From Bacillota bacterium (GTDB lineage Bacteria > Bacillota > Clostridia > Tissierellales > Sedimentibacteraceae): DNA of 64,000 nucleotides. How positions within the stretch are numbered: position 1 is the stretch's first letter; the number at the start of each line of letters is the position of its first letter. The notes beneath the pieces are model-generated. The model had not been told where the DNA came from. It worked only from the letters and a program-made list of their open reading frames with translations, and ran no database searches. The DNA lies in NCBI GenBank assembly GCA_023453025.1, contig JAEXUD010000004.1:1-64000 (forward strand), in the 5' to 3' direction. Made by a program: the position numbers and the translations under genes. Positions 13,702-22,916 of this stretch are shown one piece after another.

Positions 13702-15312
13702 ATGAAAAGAAGAATTATTGCGTTTATAATTGCAGTTTTTATGATTGCAGGAACTCTTTCAGGCTGTACAAGCAACACACAGACTCAACAGCCGCCGAGC
13801 CAGAATCAAGAAGGTAATGAACAAACCGCAGGAAACGCAGAAGAACAACCTGCTGCAGACAGAGTGCTGAAGCTCAGGATAACTGCTTCTTTACCGTCAC
13901 TTGACTGGGAGCAGACTACAAATACTCGTGATATGAAGGTTTGGCACCAAATGTATGAAGGTCTTTATGGTATGGATGAAGCAAACAACGGTTACTATAA
14001 AGAACTTGCAAAAGAAGTAGTGATAAGCGATGATCAGAAGGTTTATACAATTACACTTCAGGATGGAGTCAAATTCCAGAACGGAGATGCGCTAAAGGCA
14101 TCTGATGTTGTTTTCAGCTATAATCGTGCTATGAAAAACTCAAGATTCAACTATCTTACATCAATGATTGAGAATGTTGAAGCTGTTGATGACACAACAG
14201 TTAAGATTACCCTTAATAAACCGTATTCACCGATAGACCATACATTTTTCTGCATTAAGATACTAAGCGAAAAAGAAGTTACAGAGCAAGGGGACAAGTT
14301 TGGAACTATACCTCATAAGGCAGGCACCGGTGCATATTATGTAACTGAATACAATGTAGCGACCGGAGTAAAAATGACAGCTTTCGAGGATTATTGGAGA
14401 GGTGCGCCGGAAATTAAAAATCTTGAATACATAGTTATATCTGATGAGGCCGCTGCAGTAATCGCTTATGAAAATAACGAGCTTGATTATTTCGAAGATG
14501 CTCCTTTATCTGACTGGGAATCACTTTCACAGGTAGCCGGAGAGAACAAGAGCCTTATAAAGGGTAACAATATTATGTTCATGGCAGTTAATTATTTGTC
14601 TCCAAACAATGCACTTGCAGACCTTAAAGTGAGACAGGCAATTTTCTATGCCGTAAACAAAGAGGACATCAATCTTGCAGTAAGCGACGGATATGGGACA
14701 GAAGCAATTCATTATATGCCGCCTGAATATGTGGCAACATCACCTAAAGATGGTTTTGAAACATATGATTTCAACCTGGAAAAATCAAAACAACTGCTGA
14801 CGGAAGCAGGTTATCCGGACGGCGTTGATGTAGGAACAATTCTTACGTATGGTACAGGAACCTCCAATAATGCAAAAATGGCACAGGTTATTCAGGCTAA
14901 TCTTGCAGAGGCAGGCATAACTGCAGCCGTATCAGTAATGGAAGCTGCTATTGTTACTCCAAAGCTTTATACGCAGGACTATGATATCTGTGTATTTGCA
15001 GATTCCGGAAACTACGATTACAATAACATTCGTCAGCAGGTTCACAGTGAATCTGTAGGTATGTATGTTGTAAAATATAAAGACAGCTCATTTAACTGGC
15101 AGCGTATGGAAGAACTAGTGGACCTGGGAGCTTCAACATCTAATGTAGAAGAACGTTATGCATACTATAAAGAATTGTGGGCTACAGTAATGGATACTGC
15201 TACTATACTTCCGTGTCTTCACAGACCGGTTGCGATTGTCTGGGCAAATGATTTAAATATCGGAAGTCCGGTTCCGACATATTATAAAGTTCGTACATTT
15301 AGTTGGGAATAA
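13702..15312 (+). CDS. ABC transporter substrate-binding lipoprotein (family 5, peptide/opine/nickel type)
   Basis: A 536-aa lipoprotein with signal peptide and lipobox LSGC (Cys near residue 22), a Gln/Glu-rich linker, and an SBP family 5 fold (LRITASLPSLDW, YEGLYGMDEANN, GVKFQNGDALKASDVVFSYNR, VRQAIFYAVNKEDI). Family members bind di/oligopeptides, opines, nickel or glutathione. Start ATG 13702 has GAGGAG upstream; the earlier in-frame ATG (13651) would spoil the signal peptide. First gene of the sigma-54 operon with two permeases, two ATPases, two alanine-dehydrogenase-like enzymes and a Grd-type reductase, so the ligand is probably the reductase substrate. Confidence 0.9.
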   Translation: MKRRIIAFIIAVFMIAGTLSGCTSNTQTQQPPSQNQEGNEQTAGNAEEQPAADRVLKLRITASLPSLDWEQTTNTRDMKVWHQMYEGLYGMDEANNGYYKELAKEVVISDDQKVYTITLQDGVKFQNGDALKASDVVFSYNRAMKNSRFNYLTSMIENVEAVDDTTVKITLNKPYSPIDHTFFCIKILSEKEVTEQGDKFGTIPHKAGTGAYYVTEYNVATGVKMTAFEDYWRGAPEIKNLEYIVISDEAAAVIAYENNELDYFEDAPLSDWESLSQVAGENKSLIKGNNIMFMAVNYLSPNNALADLKVRQAIFYAVNKEDINLAVSDGYGTEAIHYMPPEYVATSPKDGFETYDFNLEKSKQLLTEAGYPDGVDVGTILTYGTGTSNNAKMAQVIQANLAEAGITAAVSVMEAAIVTPKLYTQDYDICVFADSGNYDYNNIRQQVHSESVGMYVVKYKDSSFNWQRMEELVDLGASTSNVEERYAYYKELWATVMDTATILPCLHRPVAIVWANDLNIGSPVPTYYKVRTFSWE

Positions 15313-15431
15313 AATATTATAATATTTTCAGCTGATTTATAAATTAAGAACTTTTGATTAATTTAAGGCATTTCCGTAGAGTATTCGGAAATGCCTCAAA
15401 TTTGATGAATAATGAGTTAGGAGATAAAAAT

Positions 15432-16373
15432 ATGTATAGATATGTCATTAAAAGACTGCTATTCCTTATACCTACGATTCTCGGAGTTGTGTTTATCATC
15501 TATATGGTTATGAATATCACCCCGGGAGATCCGGCTCGTGCACTTTTGGGAGTATCAGCACCCCAGGCGGATGTGGATGCATTAAACCATGAATTGGGAT
15601 ATGACTTACCATTTCTGCAAAAATATTTTAATTATATAAAAAATATGATTGTTAACAGAGACTTTGGAATATCGTATTTTACTAAACAATCAGTTTTTGA
15701 TGAAATTTGGCCTCGTTATATAGTTACTATCAAACTGGCATTTATGGGAATATTACTTTCCTCCGCAATAGGAATACCCTTGGGAATATATGCAGCTGTC
15801 AGGCAGTATTCGCTATGGGATACAATTCCTTCGATTATGGCATTTTTAATTGCTGCTATTCCATCCTTTGTGCTTGGAATGCTTCTTTTATTTATATTTG
15901 CTTTAAAGCTGAATATGCTGCCGTCCTATGGGATTGATACATTTCAGCATTATATAATGCCTGCTCTCGCCATATCAATTCCGCCTGCAGCTATGAATCT
16001 GAGGTTTACAAAGTCCTCCATGCTTGAATCAGTACGGCAGGATTATGTCCGTACAGCTCGTGCAAAGGGAGCACCCGAAAATATTGTTATATGGAAGCAT
16101 GCATTGAAAAATGCCCTTTTACCGGTTATTACAAATATAGGCTTAAGTCTCGGAACCCTTATTGCGGGCGCGGTTGTAGCTGAAAAACTGTTTTCAATCC
16201 CGGGAATAGGAAGCCTGATAGTAGACAGAATTACCTACAAGGATGAACCGGTAATAATAGCAGGTACTATATTAATAGCAGTATGCTTTACTATAGTTAT
16301 GCTGATAGTAGATTTGATATATGCATATATTGATCCTCGTATCAGAGCAAAATATGCAAGGACAAAGGAGTGA
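15432..16373 (+). CDS. ABC transporter permease (DppB/OppB type)
   Basis: A 313-aa permease with the DppB-type N-terminus (MYRYVIKRLLFLIPTILGVVFI), the conserved GDPARALLG loop, six predicted TM segments and the EAA motif (YVRTARAKGAPENIVIWKHALKNA). Start ATG 15432 follows GGAGATAAAAAT. Works with the adjacent DppC-type permease; second gene of the operon, 119 bp after the binding protein. Confidence 0.92.
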   Translation: MYRYVIKRLLFLIPTILGVVFIIYMVMNITPGDPARALLGVSAPQADVDALNHELGYDLPFLQKYFNYIKNMIVNRDFGISYFTKQSVFDEIWPRYIVTIKLAFMGILLSSAIGIPLGIYAAVRQYSLWDTIPSIMAFLIAAIPSFVLGMLLLFIFALKLNMLPSYGIDTFQHYIMPALAISIPPAAMNLRFTKSSMLESVRQDYVRTARAKGAPENIVIWKHALKNALLPVITNIGLSLGTLIAGAVVAEKLFSIPGIGSLIVDRITYKDEPVIIAGTILIAVCFTIVMLIVDLIYAYIDPRIRAKYARTKE

Positions 16374-16377
16374 TACT

Positions 16378-17274
16378 ATGGAAAATATAACTGCTGACAG
16401 CAATATGAAAAGTTTGGTAACCTTCAAGAAACAAAGCCAGACAAAGGAAATATGGAGAAGATTCAAGAAAAGTAAAGGTGCCGTAATCGGACTCGTTATG
16501 CTCAGCATAATACTTATTACACTTATTTTTGCTGATTTCATAGCTCCATACTCGATGGCTACAAAACAACAGCTTAAAATAAAGCTTGATGCACCATCTG
16601 CAGAACATATCATGGGAACAGACTCATACGGAAGGGATGTGTTTGCCAGAGTAGTTCACGGAGGAAGAACATCCTTGACCATTGCTATACTTGCTACAAT
16701 TTCTTCCTGTTTGCTGGGAAGTTCATTAGGGGCAATTGCCGGATACTTCGGAGGCAAGGTAGACAGCATCATAATGAGGTCGCTGGATATTTTTATGTCC
16801 GTTCCGGATATTCTGTTTACTATGGCAGTTGTGTTTGCACTTGGAGCCAATTTTGTCAATCTGCTTATTGCTTTGACGCTGGCCTATTTTACCAATTATG
16901 TAAGATTGGTCCGCTCTCAGGTACTTAACCTGGCAGAGCAGGATTATGTTGAAGCAGCAAGAGCAGGCGGTTCAGGCAGTGCGCGTATTATCATTTCACA
17001 TATCATTCCTAATGCAATGGGAGTAATAATTGTTAATACGACTTTAAATGTCGCTAAAATAATATTATACGAATCAACCCTGAGTTTTTTAGGATTAGGC
17101 ATGCCGCCGCCGGCACCTGAATGGGGCTTAATGCTTGCCGAAGCACGTGAATTTATGCGTACCGCACCTCATTTACTGTTTTTCCCTGCATTAGCAATAG
17201 TATTATCCGCATGTTCTGTAAACTTAATAGGTGACGGTCTGCGTGATGCATTGGATCCTCATTTGAAGTCTTAA
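16378..17274 (+). CDS. ABC transporter permease (DppC/OppC type)
   Basis: A 298-aa permease. It has the DppC N-terminal extension (WRRFKKSKGAVIGLVMLSIILI), GTDSYGRDVFARVVHGGRTSL, the EAA loop (YVEAARAGGSGSARIIISHIIPNA) and a terminal LDPHLKS. Start ATG 16378 has AAAGGAG 7 bp upstream and follows the previous stop by 4 bp, implying coupling. Confidence 0.92.
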   Translation: MENITADSNMKSLVTFKKQSQTKEIWRRFKKSKGAVIGLVMLSIILITLIFADFIAPYSMATKQQLKIKLDAPSAEHIMGTDSYGRDVFARVVHGGRTSLTIAILATISSCLLGSSLGAIAGYFGGKVDSIIMRSLDIFMSVPDILFTMAVVFALGANFVNLLIALTLAYFTNYVRLVRSQVLNLAEQDYVEAARAGGSGSARIIISHIIPNAMGVIIVNTTLNVAKIILYESTLSFLGLGMPPPAPEWGLMLAEAREFMRTAPHLLFFPALAIVLSACSVNLIGDGLRDALDPHLKS

Positions 17275-17300
17275 TACTGCAATGAAAGGAATTTTATATT

Positions 17301-18308
17301 ATGAGCGATGTTATTTTAGATATAAATGGCTTGGAAGTTATTTATAAGACTGATTTAGAGACTGTTAAAGCTGTAAACGGCATTAACCTTAAGATACAAA
17401 AAGGTAAGACACTGGGACTGGTTGGAGAAACAGGTGCAGGAAAAACAACCACTGCACTGTCTATTTTAAGACTTCTGCCAAGCAACACCGGGAAAATTGT
17501 AAATGGTTATATTAAGTTTGGAGACACTGATATTCTTAAACTTGATGAACACAATATGCGTAAAATACGCGGCGACAAGATTGCCATGGTTTTTCAGGAC
17601 CCGATGACAAGTTTAAATCCTGTTATGACTGTAGGGGAGCAGATTGCTGAAGCAATACTTTTGCATAACGAGAATTTAAGTAAGGAAGAAGTGGAAAAAA
17701 AAGTCGAAGAGAAGCTTTCTATGGTAGGAATTCTCCCTTCAAGAAAAATCGAATATCCGCATCAGTTTTCAGGAGGAATGAAACAGAGAGTCGTTATAGC
17801 TATGGCTCTTGCCTGTGAACCGGAGCTTTTGATAGCAGATGAACCTACAACAGCTTTGGATGTTACTATTCAGGCGCAGGTTTTAATGATGATAAAAGAA
17901 CTCAGAGACCGACTGGGGACATCAATGCTGATGATTACTCATGATTTAGGAATAGTTGCAAAAATTTGTGATGATGTGGCTGTAATGTATGCAGGAGAAA
18001 TAGTTGAAGCCGGAACTGTTTATGACATATTTCTAGGTGACAGGCATCATCCATACACGGAAGGCTTATTTGGTTCTATACCAAATTTATCCTCACGGTC
18101 AAAAAGGTTAAATCCGATTCCGGGGCTTATGCCGGATCCCACCGACCTGCCGAAAGGATGTGTCTTTTCGCCCCGATGTAAGTACAGAATGGATGTTTGT
18201 ACACAAATTCATCCAGAGATGATTTATGAAGGCTCACATGAACTGCGCTGTTATCTGTTCAATGAAAAAATTATGGCAGAACGGATGGAGGTAAAGACAA
18301 ATGAATGA
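17301..18308 (+). CDS. ABC transporter ATP-binding protein (DppD/OppD type)
   Basis: 335 aa. Walker A GETGAGKTT, Q-loop VFQDPMTSLNP, signature FSGGMKQRV, Walker B LLIADEPTTALD, and the C-terminal oligopeptide/dipeptide domain with Cys residues (GCVFSPRCKYRMDVC) that in this family bind a [4Fe-4S] cluster. It overlaps the next ATPase by 8 bp. Confidence 0.93.
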   Translation: MSDVILDINGLEVIYKTDLETVKAVNGINLKIQKGKTLGLVGETGAGKTTTALSILRLLPSNTGKIVNGYIKFGDTDILKLDEHNMRKIRGDKIAMVFQDPMTSLNPVMTVGEQIAEAILLHNENLSKEEVEKKVEEKLSMVGILPSRKIEYPHQFSGGMKQRVVIAMALACEPELLIADEPTTALDVTIQAQVLMMIKELRDRLGTSMLMITHDLGIVAKICDDVAVMYAGEIVEAGTVYDIFLGDRHHPYTEGLFGSIPNLSSRSKRLNPIPGLMPDPTDLPKGCVFSPRCKYRMDVCTQIHPEMIYEGSHELRCYLFNEKIMAERMEVKTNE

Positions 18309-19266
18309 TGGCAGAACTCCATTAATAGAAGTGGTGGAACTTAAAAAACATTTTAAGCTGAATGGAGGAGCTAAGCTCCATGCAGTAGACGGAGTAAATT
18401 TAAAGGTATATCCGGGAGAAACCATCGGTGTTGTCGGTGAATCAGGCTGCGGAAAAAGTACCCTCGGGAGAACTATATTAAGGCTGATTGAACCGTCATC
18501 TGGACAAATTATTTATAATGGCCGGGATATAACCAAATTAGGAAACAATAAGATGCGTGAGTTGCGGAAAGATTTACAGATAATATTCCAGGACCCTTAT
18601 TCAAGCATAGACCCCAGGAAATCTGTTATAGAAGTTATAGCGGAATATATGTTTATCCACAAAATGTACAAGAACAAAATAGAAACATACAATCGTGCGG
18701 CAGAATTAATGGATTTGGTAGGTCTGGCAAGAAGATATGCCAATTCATATCCTCACGAGCTGGACGGAGGCAGACGTCAACGTATCGGGATTGCAAGAGC
18801 ACTTTCCCTTAATCCAAAGTTCATAGTCTGCGATGAGCCTGTTTCAGCCCTTGATGTTTCAATTCAGGCACAGATACTAAATCTCCTGATGGATCTTGAA
18901 GATGAGCTTGGACTCACATATATGTTTGTAACTCATGACCTCAGTGTCGTTAAGCATATTTCCAATCAAATATTGGTTATGTATCTGGGACAATCCGTAG
19001 AAATCGCACCCTCAGACGAGCTGTTTGAAAATCCTCTTCATCCATATACAAGAGCTTTACTGGCAGCTATACCTGAGCCGGATATATCGAAAAGAGATAT
19101 AGAATTCCAGCTTATAAAAGGAGAAGTGAGCAGTCCGATTAATGTTAAGCCGGGTTGCAGATTCGCTAAAAGATGTGATTTGTGCAAGGATGATTGCAAA
19201 CAATCAGATCCTCCTTTAATAGAGGTATCACCCGGTCATTTTGTTTCATGCTTTTTAATTAAGTAA
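18301..19266 (+). CDS. ABC transporter ATP-binding protein (DppF/OppF type)
   Basis: 321 aa. Walker A GESGCGKST, FQDPYSSIDPR Q-loop, Walker B FIVCDEPVSALD and the C-terminal Cys-containing domain (GCRFAKRCDLCKDDC). The signature reads LDGGRRQR instead of LSGGQxQR, so the canonical serine is replaced by Asp; in heterodimeric ATPases a degenerate signature usually marks one weaker site. Together with the preceding ATPase it powers the permease pair. Confidence 0.92.
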   Translation: MNDGRTPLIEVVELKKHFKLNGGAKLHAVDGVNLKVYPGETIGVVGESGCGKSTLGRTILRLIEPSSGQIIYNGRDITKLGNNKMRELRKDLQIIFQDPYSSIDPRKSVIEVIAEYMFIHKMYKNKIETYNRAAELMDLVGLARRYANSYPHELDGGRRQRIGIARALSLNPKFIVCDEPVSALDVSIQAQILNLLMDLEDELGLTYMFVTHDLSVVKHISNQILVMYLGQSVEIAPSDELFENPLHPYTRALLAAIPEPDISKRDIEFQLIKGEVSSPINVKPGCRFAKRCDLCKDDCKQSDPPLIEVSPGHFVSCFLIK

Positions 19267-19291
19267 ACAAAAATATGAAGGAGAAAAAATT

Positions 19292-20416
19292 ATGATAATC
19301 GGTGTTCCAAAGGAAAATAAACATAATGAATTCAGAGTTGCTGCTGTTCCTTCCTCCGTGTCAGAGTTAGTCAGAAACGGACATACGGTTTATGTGGAAT
19401 ATGGAGCAGGTGAAGGAAGCGGATTTTCAGATAATGAATATTTAAAAGCAGGAGCCAGAACAGCTCAAAAAAAAGAAGTATATACAAAATGCGATTTGCT
19501 GTATAAAGTAAAAGAAATTGAACCTTCAGAATATGAAATGCTCAGAAGAGGTCAGATAGTTGTAACTTATTTTCATTCAAACGCACATCTTGATATGACT
19601 ATAAATATGCTTAAAACAGGTATTATAGGCATTGCATATGAGGATGTTGATGATGACAATAATGAATTTCCGCTTTTAAGTCCTATGAGTATATTAGCGG
19701 GCAAAGGAGGCTTTATAGCGGCACTTTATTTTACACAATCTGTACATGGCGGAAAAGGCAGCATGCTGAACAATATTGTCGGAGTCAGCACACCCAGAAT
19801 CACAATAATAGGGTGCGGGTATTCCGGAACAGGAGCTGCCGAGTTGGCTGCTTCTTTTGGAAACAAGGTTACAATACTTGATGTAAATTATAAGGCGATG
19901 GAAAAAGCTAAGCATAAGCTGTCCCCAAATGTGGAATTTTTGTATTCCAACAGAGAAAATTTAGTAAATTGTTTAAAAGAATCTGATGTAATAATCAACT
20001 GTATTCTTTGGAACAAAACACGCAAGGATCATCTTATCTACAGGGAAGATCTGAAAATGATGAAAAACGGAGCCATGATTATAGATGTTGCATGCGATGA
20101 CGAAGGCGCGATAGAAACCTGTCATTCAACAACACATGATAATCCTGTTTATTATGAAGAGGGAATAATGCATTATTGTGTAGATAACATACCTTCCGGT
20201 TTTTCAAGAACAGCATCTGTAATTTTGTCAGATGCAACACTTCCTTATGTATTGGCAATTGCAAATAAAGGTGCGGAGGCTGCCATTATGGAAGATGAAC
20301 ATCTCAGAAGAGGACTTACATTTTATTATGGAAAACTGACATTGAAAGAAACTGCTGTTAAACATAATTTAGTATACACCGATCCTTCCGATGCAATTTT
20401 AAAAAATCAGTATTAA
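19292..20416 (+). CDS. alanine dehydrogenase-like NAD-dependent enzyme (copy 1)
   Basis: A 374-aa protein of the alanine dehydrogenase/NAD transhydrogenase family. MIIGVPKENKHNEFRVA has the substrate Arg at residue 15; the Lys is in KVKEIEPSEY, a His in TYFHSNAH, GAGEGSGFSDNEY, Rossmann motif GCGYSGTGAAELA with the acidic end of strand 2 in ILDVN, and CDDEGAIET-HDNPVYYEEGIMHYCVDNIP near the active site. Authentic alanine dehydrogenases interconvert alanine and pyruvate/ammonia with NAD; relatives make or break N-carboxyalkyl amino acids. Here it sits between a binding-protein-dependent transporter and a Grd-like reductase, next to a paralogue. The substrate is unproven. Confidence 0.82.
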   Translation: MIIGVPKENKHNEFRVAAVPSSVSELVRNGHTVYVEYGAGEGSGFSDNEYLKAGARTAQKKEVYTKCDLLYKVKEIEPSEYEMLRRGQIVVTYFHSNAHLDMTINMLKTGIIGIAYEDVDDDNNEFPLLSPMSILAGKGGFIAALYFTQSVHGGKGSMLNNIVGVSTPRITIIGCGYSGTGAAELAASFGNKVTILDVNYKAMEKAKHKLSPNVEFLYSNRENLVNCLKESDVIINCILWNKTRKDHLIYREDLKMMKNGAMIIDVACDDEGAIETCHSTTHDNPVYYEEGIMHYCVDNIPSGFSRTASVILSDATLPYVLAIANKGAEAAIMEDEHLRRGLTFYYGKLTLKETAVKHNLVYTDPSDAILKNQY

Positions 20417-20442
20417 TAGTGAATAATAGGGAGAGTGAATCT

Positions 20443-21609
20443 ATGATATTCGGAGTTTTAAAAGATATAAAAGAAGGTGAAAACCGTGTAATGGTTACTC
20501 CTATTGAAGCATCCGCAATTATTGCAGACGGGCACAAGGTCCTTGCACAGAAGGATTGCGGAATAGGAAGCGGATTTACCAACGAGCAATATGCCGATGC
20601 AGGTGCTGAAATTATTGATACAATAGAAGAGATGTATAAAAGATGTGATATGCTTGTAAAGGTGAAGGAAATAGAAGCAAGCGAATATGACCTGTTAAGA
20701 GAAGGTCAGATAATAATGACATGCATACATCCCGCAGGACATCCTGAAGAACTGCAGGCATTACTGGATAAAAAAGTAATAGCATTTACCGCAGAGGACA
20801 GCCACAGGTACGGCTCCCCCAATTGTGAGGCTGCCGGTAAACAAGGAGCATTGTTTGGTCTTGAATCTCTTCTTTCCATCAATGGAGGAAAAGGAAAGTT
20901 TGTAAGCGGTCTGGCCGGAGCACCGGGGGTCAATGCAGTTATCATGGGCGGAGGAATAGTTGGAAAATCCGCTTTGCAGGTTTTATATTCTCTTGGTGCC
21001 AGAGTTACTGTACTTGACATTAATGTTTCTGTTCTTCGTGAAATCGGAAGTTTATATCAGGGTCATGTACACACACTGTTCTGCAACAAGCAAATAATAG
21101 CAAAATTGCTTCCGCAGGCTGATTTAATTCTTAATTGTGTTAAATGGCCGAAGGAAAGAAAAGATTTTTTGATTGACAAGGAAATGCTGAAGTTGATGGA
21201 ACCAGGCTCCGTACTTGTTGACATAAGCAATGACGATCCGGGTGCAATTGAAAGCAGCCATGAAACACATCACGATAATCCGCGATACGTTGTAAACGGA
21301 GTTATACACTACTGCGTAAGCAACATACCCGGAGCTATAGCTCAATCCACATCAGTGGCATATGCTGCTGAAATGCTTCCTCATTTCACAAGTATTCTCA
21401 ATAACGGAATTGCTGAGGCATGTGTCAAAGACGGATTTTTAAGAAGAAGCCTTACTGCATATAAGGGCCTGCTCACCCATGAAGAGTCAAGTGCCATCCA
21501 GAACAGACCATGGATACGTCCCGAGGATATTCTGGGGATAAACGGCAGAAAACTGGATCCAGCCCCTCCCGCAACTGTAACAAGGTCTGACAATTATATA
21601 AAAATTTAA
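20443..21609 (+). CDS. alanine dehydrogenase-like NAD-dependent enzyme (copy 2)
   Basis: A 388-aa paralogue of the preceding gene. It keeps Arg15 (GENRVMV), KVKEIEASEY, IHPAGHPEE, Rossmann GGGIVGKSALQ with TVLDIN, and NDDPGAIES-HDNPRYVVNGVIHYCVSNIPGA, but has a longer C-terminal tail ending KLDPAPPATVTRSDNYIKI. Start ATG 20443 follows AGGGAG; an in-frame GTG at 20419 is less likely. The paralogues diverge strongly outside the motifs, so they may have different substrates or form a hetero-oligomer. Confidence 0.82.
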   Translation: MIFGVLKDIKEGENRVMVTPIEASAIIADGHKVLAQKDCGIGSGFTNEQYADAGAEIIDTIEEMYKRCDMLVKVKEIEASEYDLLREGQIIMTCIHPAGHPEELQALLDKKVIAFTAEDSHRYGSPNCEAAGKQGALFGLESLLSINGGKGKFVSGLAGAPGVNAVIMGGGIVGKSALQVLYSLGARVTVLDINVSVLREIGSLYQGHVHTLFCNKQIIAKLLPQADLILNCVKWPKERKDFLIDKEMLKLMEPGSVLVDISNDDPGAIESSHETHHDNPRYVVNGVIHYCVSNIPGAIAQSTSVAYAAEMLPHFTSILNNGIAEACVKDGFLRRSLTAYKGLLTHEESSAIQNRPWIRPEDILGINGRKLDPAPPATVTRSDNYIKI

Positions 21610-21621
21610 GAAGGCATAACA

Positions 21622-22905
21622 ATGAATTTAGAACTTAGAAAGATTCTGATAAAAGATGTTGTATTCAGCGATGAAAATAAGATTTATAATGATGTCCTGC
21701 ACTTCAATCCGAAACCGTTGGTTGAGCTCATTAAAGAAGACCTAAGAATCAAGGATGTAAAATTCGATATTGCAAGACCCGGTGAATCAGTCAGAATAGT
21801 GCCTGTCAAGGATGTCATAGAACCCAGAGCAAAGTTAAACGGTGAAGTGTTTTCAGGAGTTTTCGGGGTTCAGATGGAGGAGCTTGGGCACGGCATAACA
21901 TATGTAATGAACGGCTGTGCAGTTGTAACCACTGGTCCGATTGTAGGGTTTCAGGAAGGTATTATCGACATGTGCGGCCCTGCCGCTGAATACAGTATAT
22001 TTTCAAAGCTGGTCAATATCGTTATGATAATAACCAAAGAAGAAGACGTATCACCGCATGATCACGAAGAGGCGGTAAGGCTGGCAGGCATAAAGGCAGC
22101 ACAATTTATCGGTAAAATAGGTATTGATTGCGAAAATTATGATACGGAAATATATGAATGGAAAAGTATAGGTGAAAAATATAATGAATATGAGAATTTA
22201 CCCAGGGTTGTATATGTATATAATTGTATGAGCCAAGGATTACTGCACGACACATATTTTTACGGACGAGACACAAAACTGACAATCCCTGCAATTATTA
22301 CTCCGCTCGAAGTCATGGATGGTGCCGTAATCAGCGGGAACTGTGTTTCTCCCGGCTCCAAGACTACAACATATCACCATCTGAACAATGCAGTAATTAA
22401 GGAATGCCTTGATAAGCATGGCAGGGAGATAAACTTCATGGGTGTGGTTTTGAATCCATTGATGGTTACCTTGAAGGAAAAATACAGAAACTGCATGCTT
22501 GCAGTGAGGCAGGCTGAAATGCTGGGAGCTGAGGGTGTGGTCATTTCACAGGAAGGCTTTGGCAATCCGACTACCGATTTAATGCTTGTGTGCCGGTCGC
22601 TGGAAAATAAGGGCATAAAAACCGTAATCATTACCAATGAAGATGCGGGGGCGGATGGCATGTCGGAATCACTTCCTGATAGTGCGTCTGAAGCTGTCGC
22701 AATTGTCTCTACAGGAAACAGTAATGAAACAATTATGCTTCCCAAAATGGACAGGATTATCGGAATTTTAGATGATATAGTAAAAACAACAGGCGGCAAC
22801 GTTGAATCAATCAAGGATGACGGCAGACTTCTAATTGAAATACATGGAATCATGGGAAGTCACAACCTTCAGGGAAACACGCATTTAAGTGCTGTTACTG
22901 TTTGA
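21622..22905 (+). CDS. GrdE/GrdG/GrdI-type proprotein of a glycine/sarcosine/betaine-reductase-like component B
   Basis: A 427-aa protein matching the proprotein subunit of Grd component B. Members are cleaved autocatalytically at an Asn-Cys bond, the Cys becoming the pyruvoyl group that binds the substrate amine as a Schiff base. Here the sequence VISGNCVSPGSKTTT places that Cys at residue 241, with the expected TTTYHH following. Other conserved stretches are NGCAVVTTGPIVGFQEGIIDM and EGFGNPTTDLM. The gene overlaps the selenoprotein gene reading frame region closely and is translationally coupled. Which substrate is reduced cannot be read from the sequence; the operon's transporter and dehydrogenases differ from the textbook glycine, sarcosine and betaine operons. 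Confidence 0.9.
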   Translation: MNLELRKILIKDVVFSDENKIYNDVLHFNPKPLVELIKEDLRIKDVKFDIARPGESVRIVPVKDVIEPRAKLNGEVFSGVFGVQMEELGHGITYVMNGCAVVTTGPIVGFQEGIIDMCGPAAEYSIFSKLVNIVMIITKEEDVSPHDHEEAVRLAGIKAAQFIGKIGIDCENYDTEIYEWKSIGEKYNEYENLPRVVYVYNCMSQGLLHDTYFYGRDTKLTIPAIITPLEVMDGAVISGNCVSPGSKTTTYHHLNNAVIKECLDKHGREINFMGVVLNPLMVTLKEKYRNCMLAVRQAEMLGAEGVVISQEGFGNPTTDLMLVCRSLENKGIKTVIITNEDAGADGMSESLPDSASEAVAIVSTGNSNETIMLPKMDRIIGILDDIVKTTGGNVESIKDDGRLLIEIHGIMGSHNLQGNTHLSAVTV

Positions 22906-22916
22906 GAGGTGATAAA

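Noticed and set aside
22374..22853. 159-codon antisense open frame inside the GrdE-like gene
   Set aside because: Mirror of a well-supported gene, no ribosome-binding site, composition of an antisense frame.
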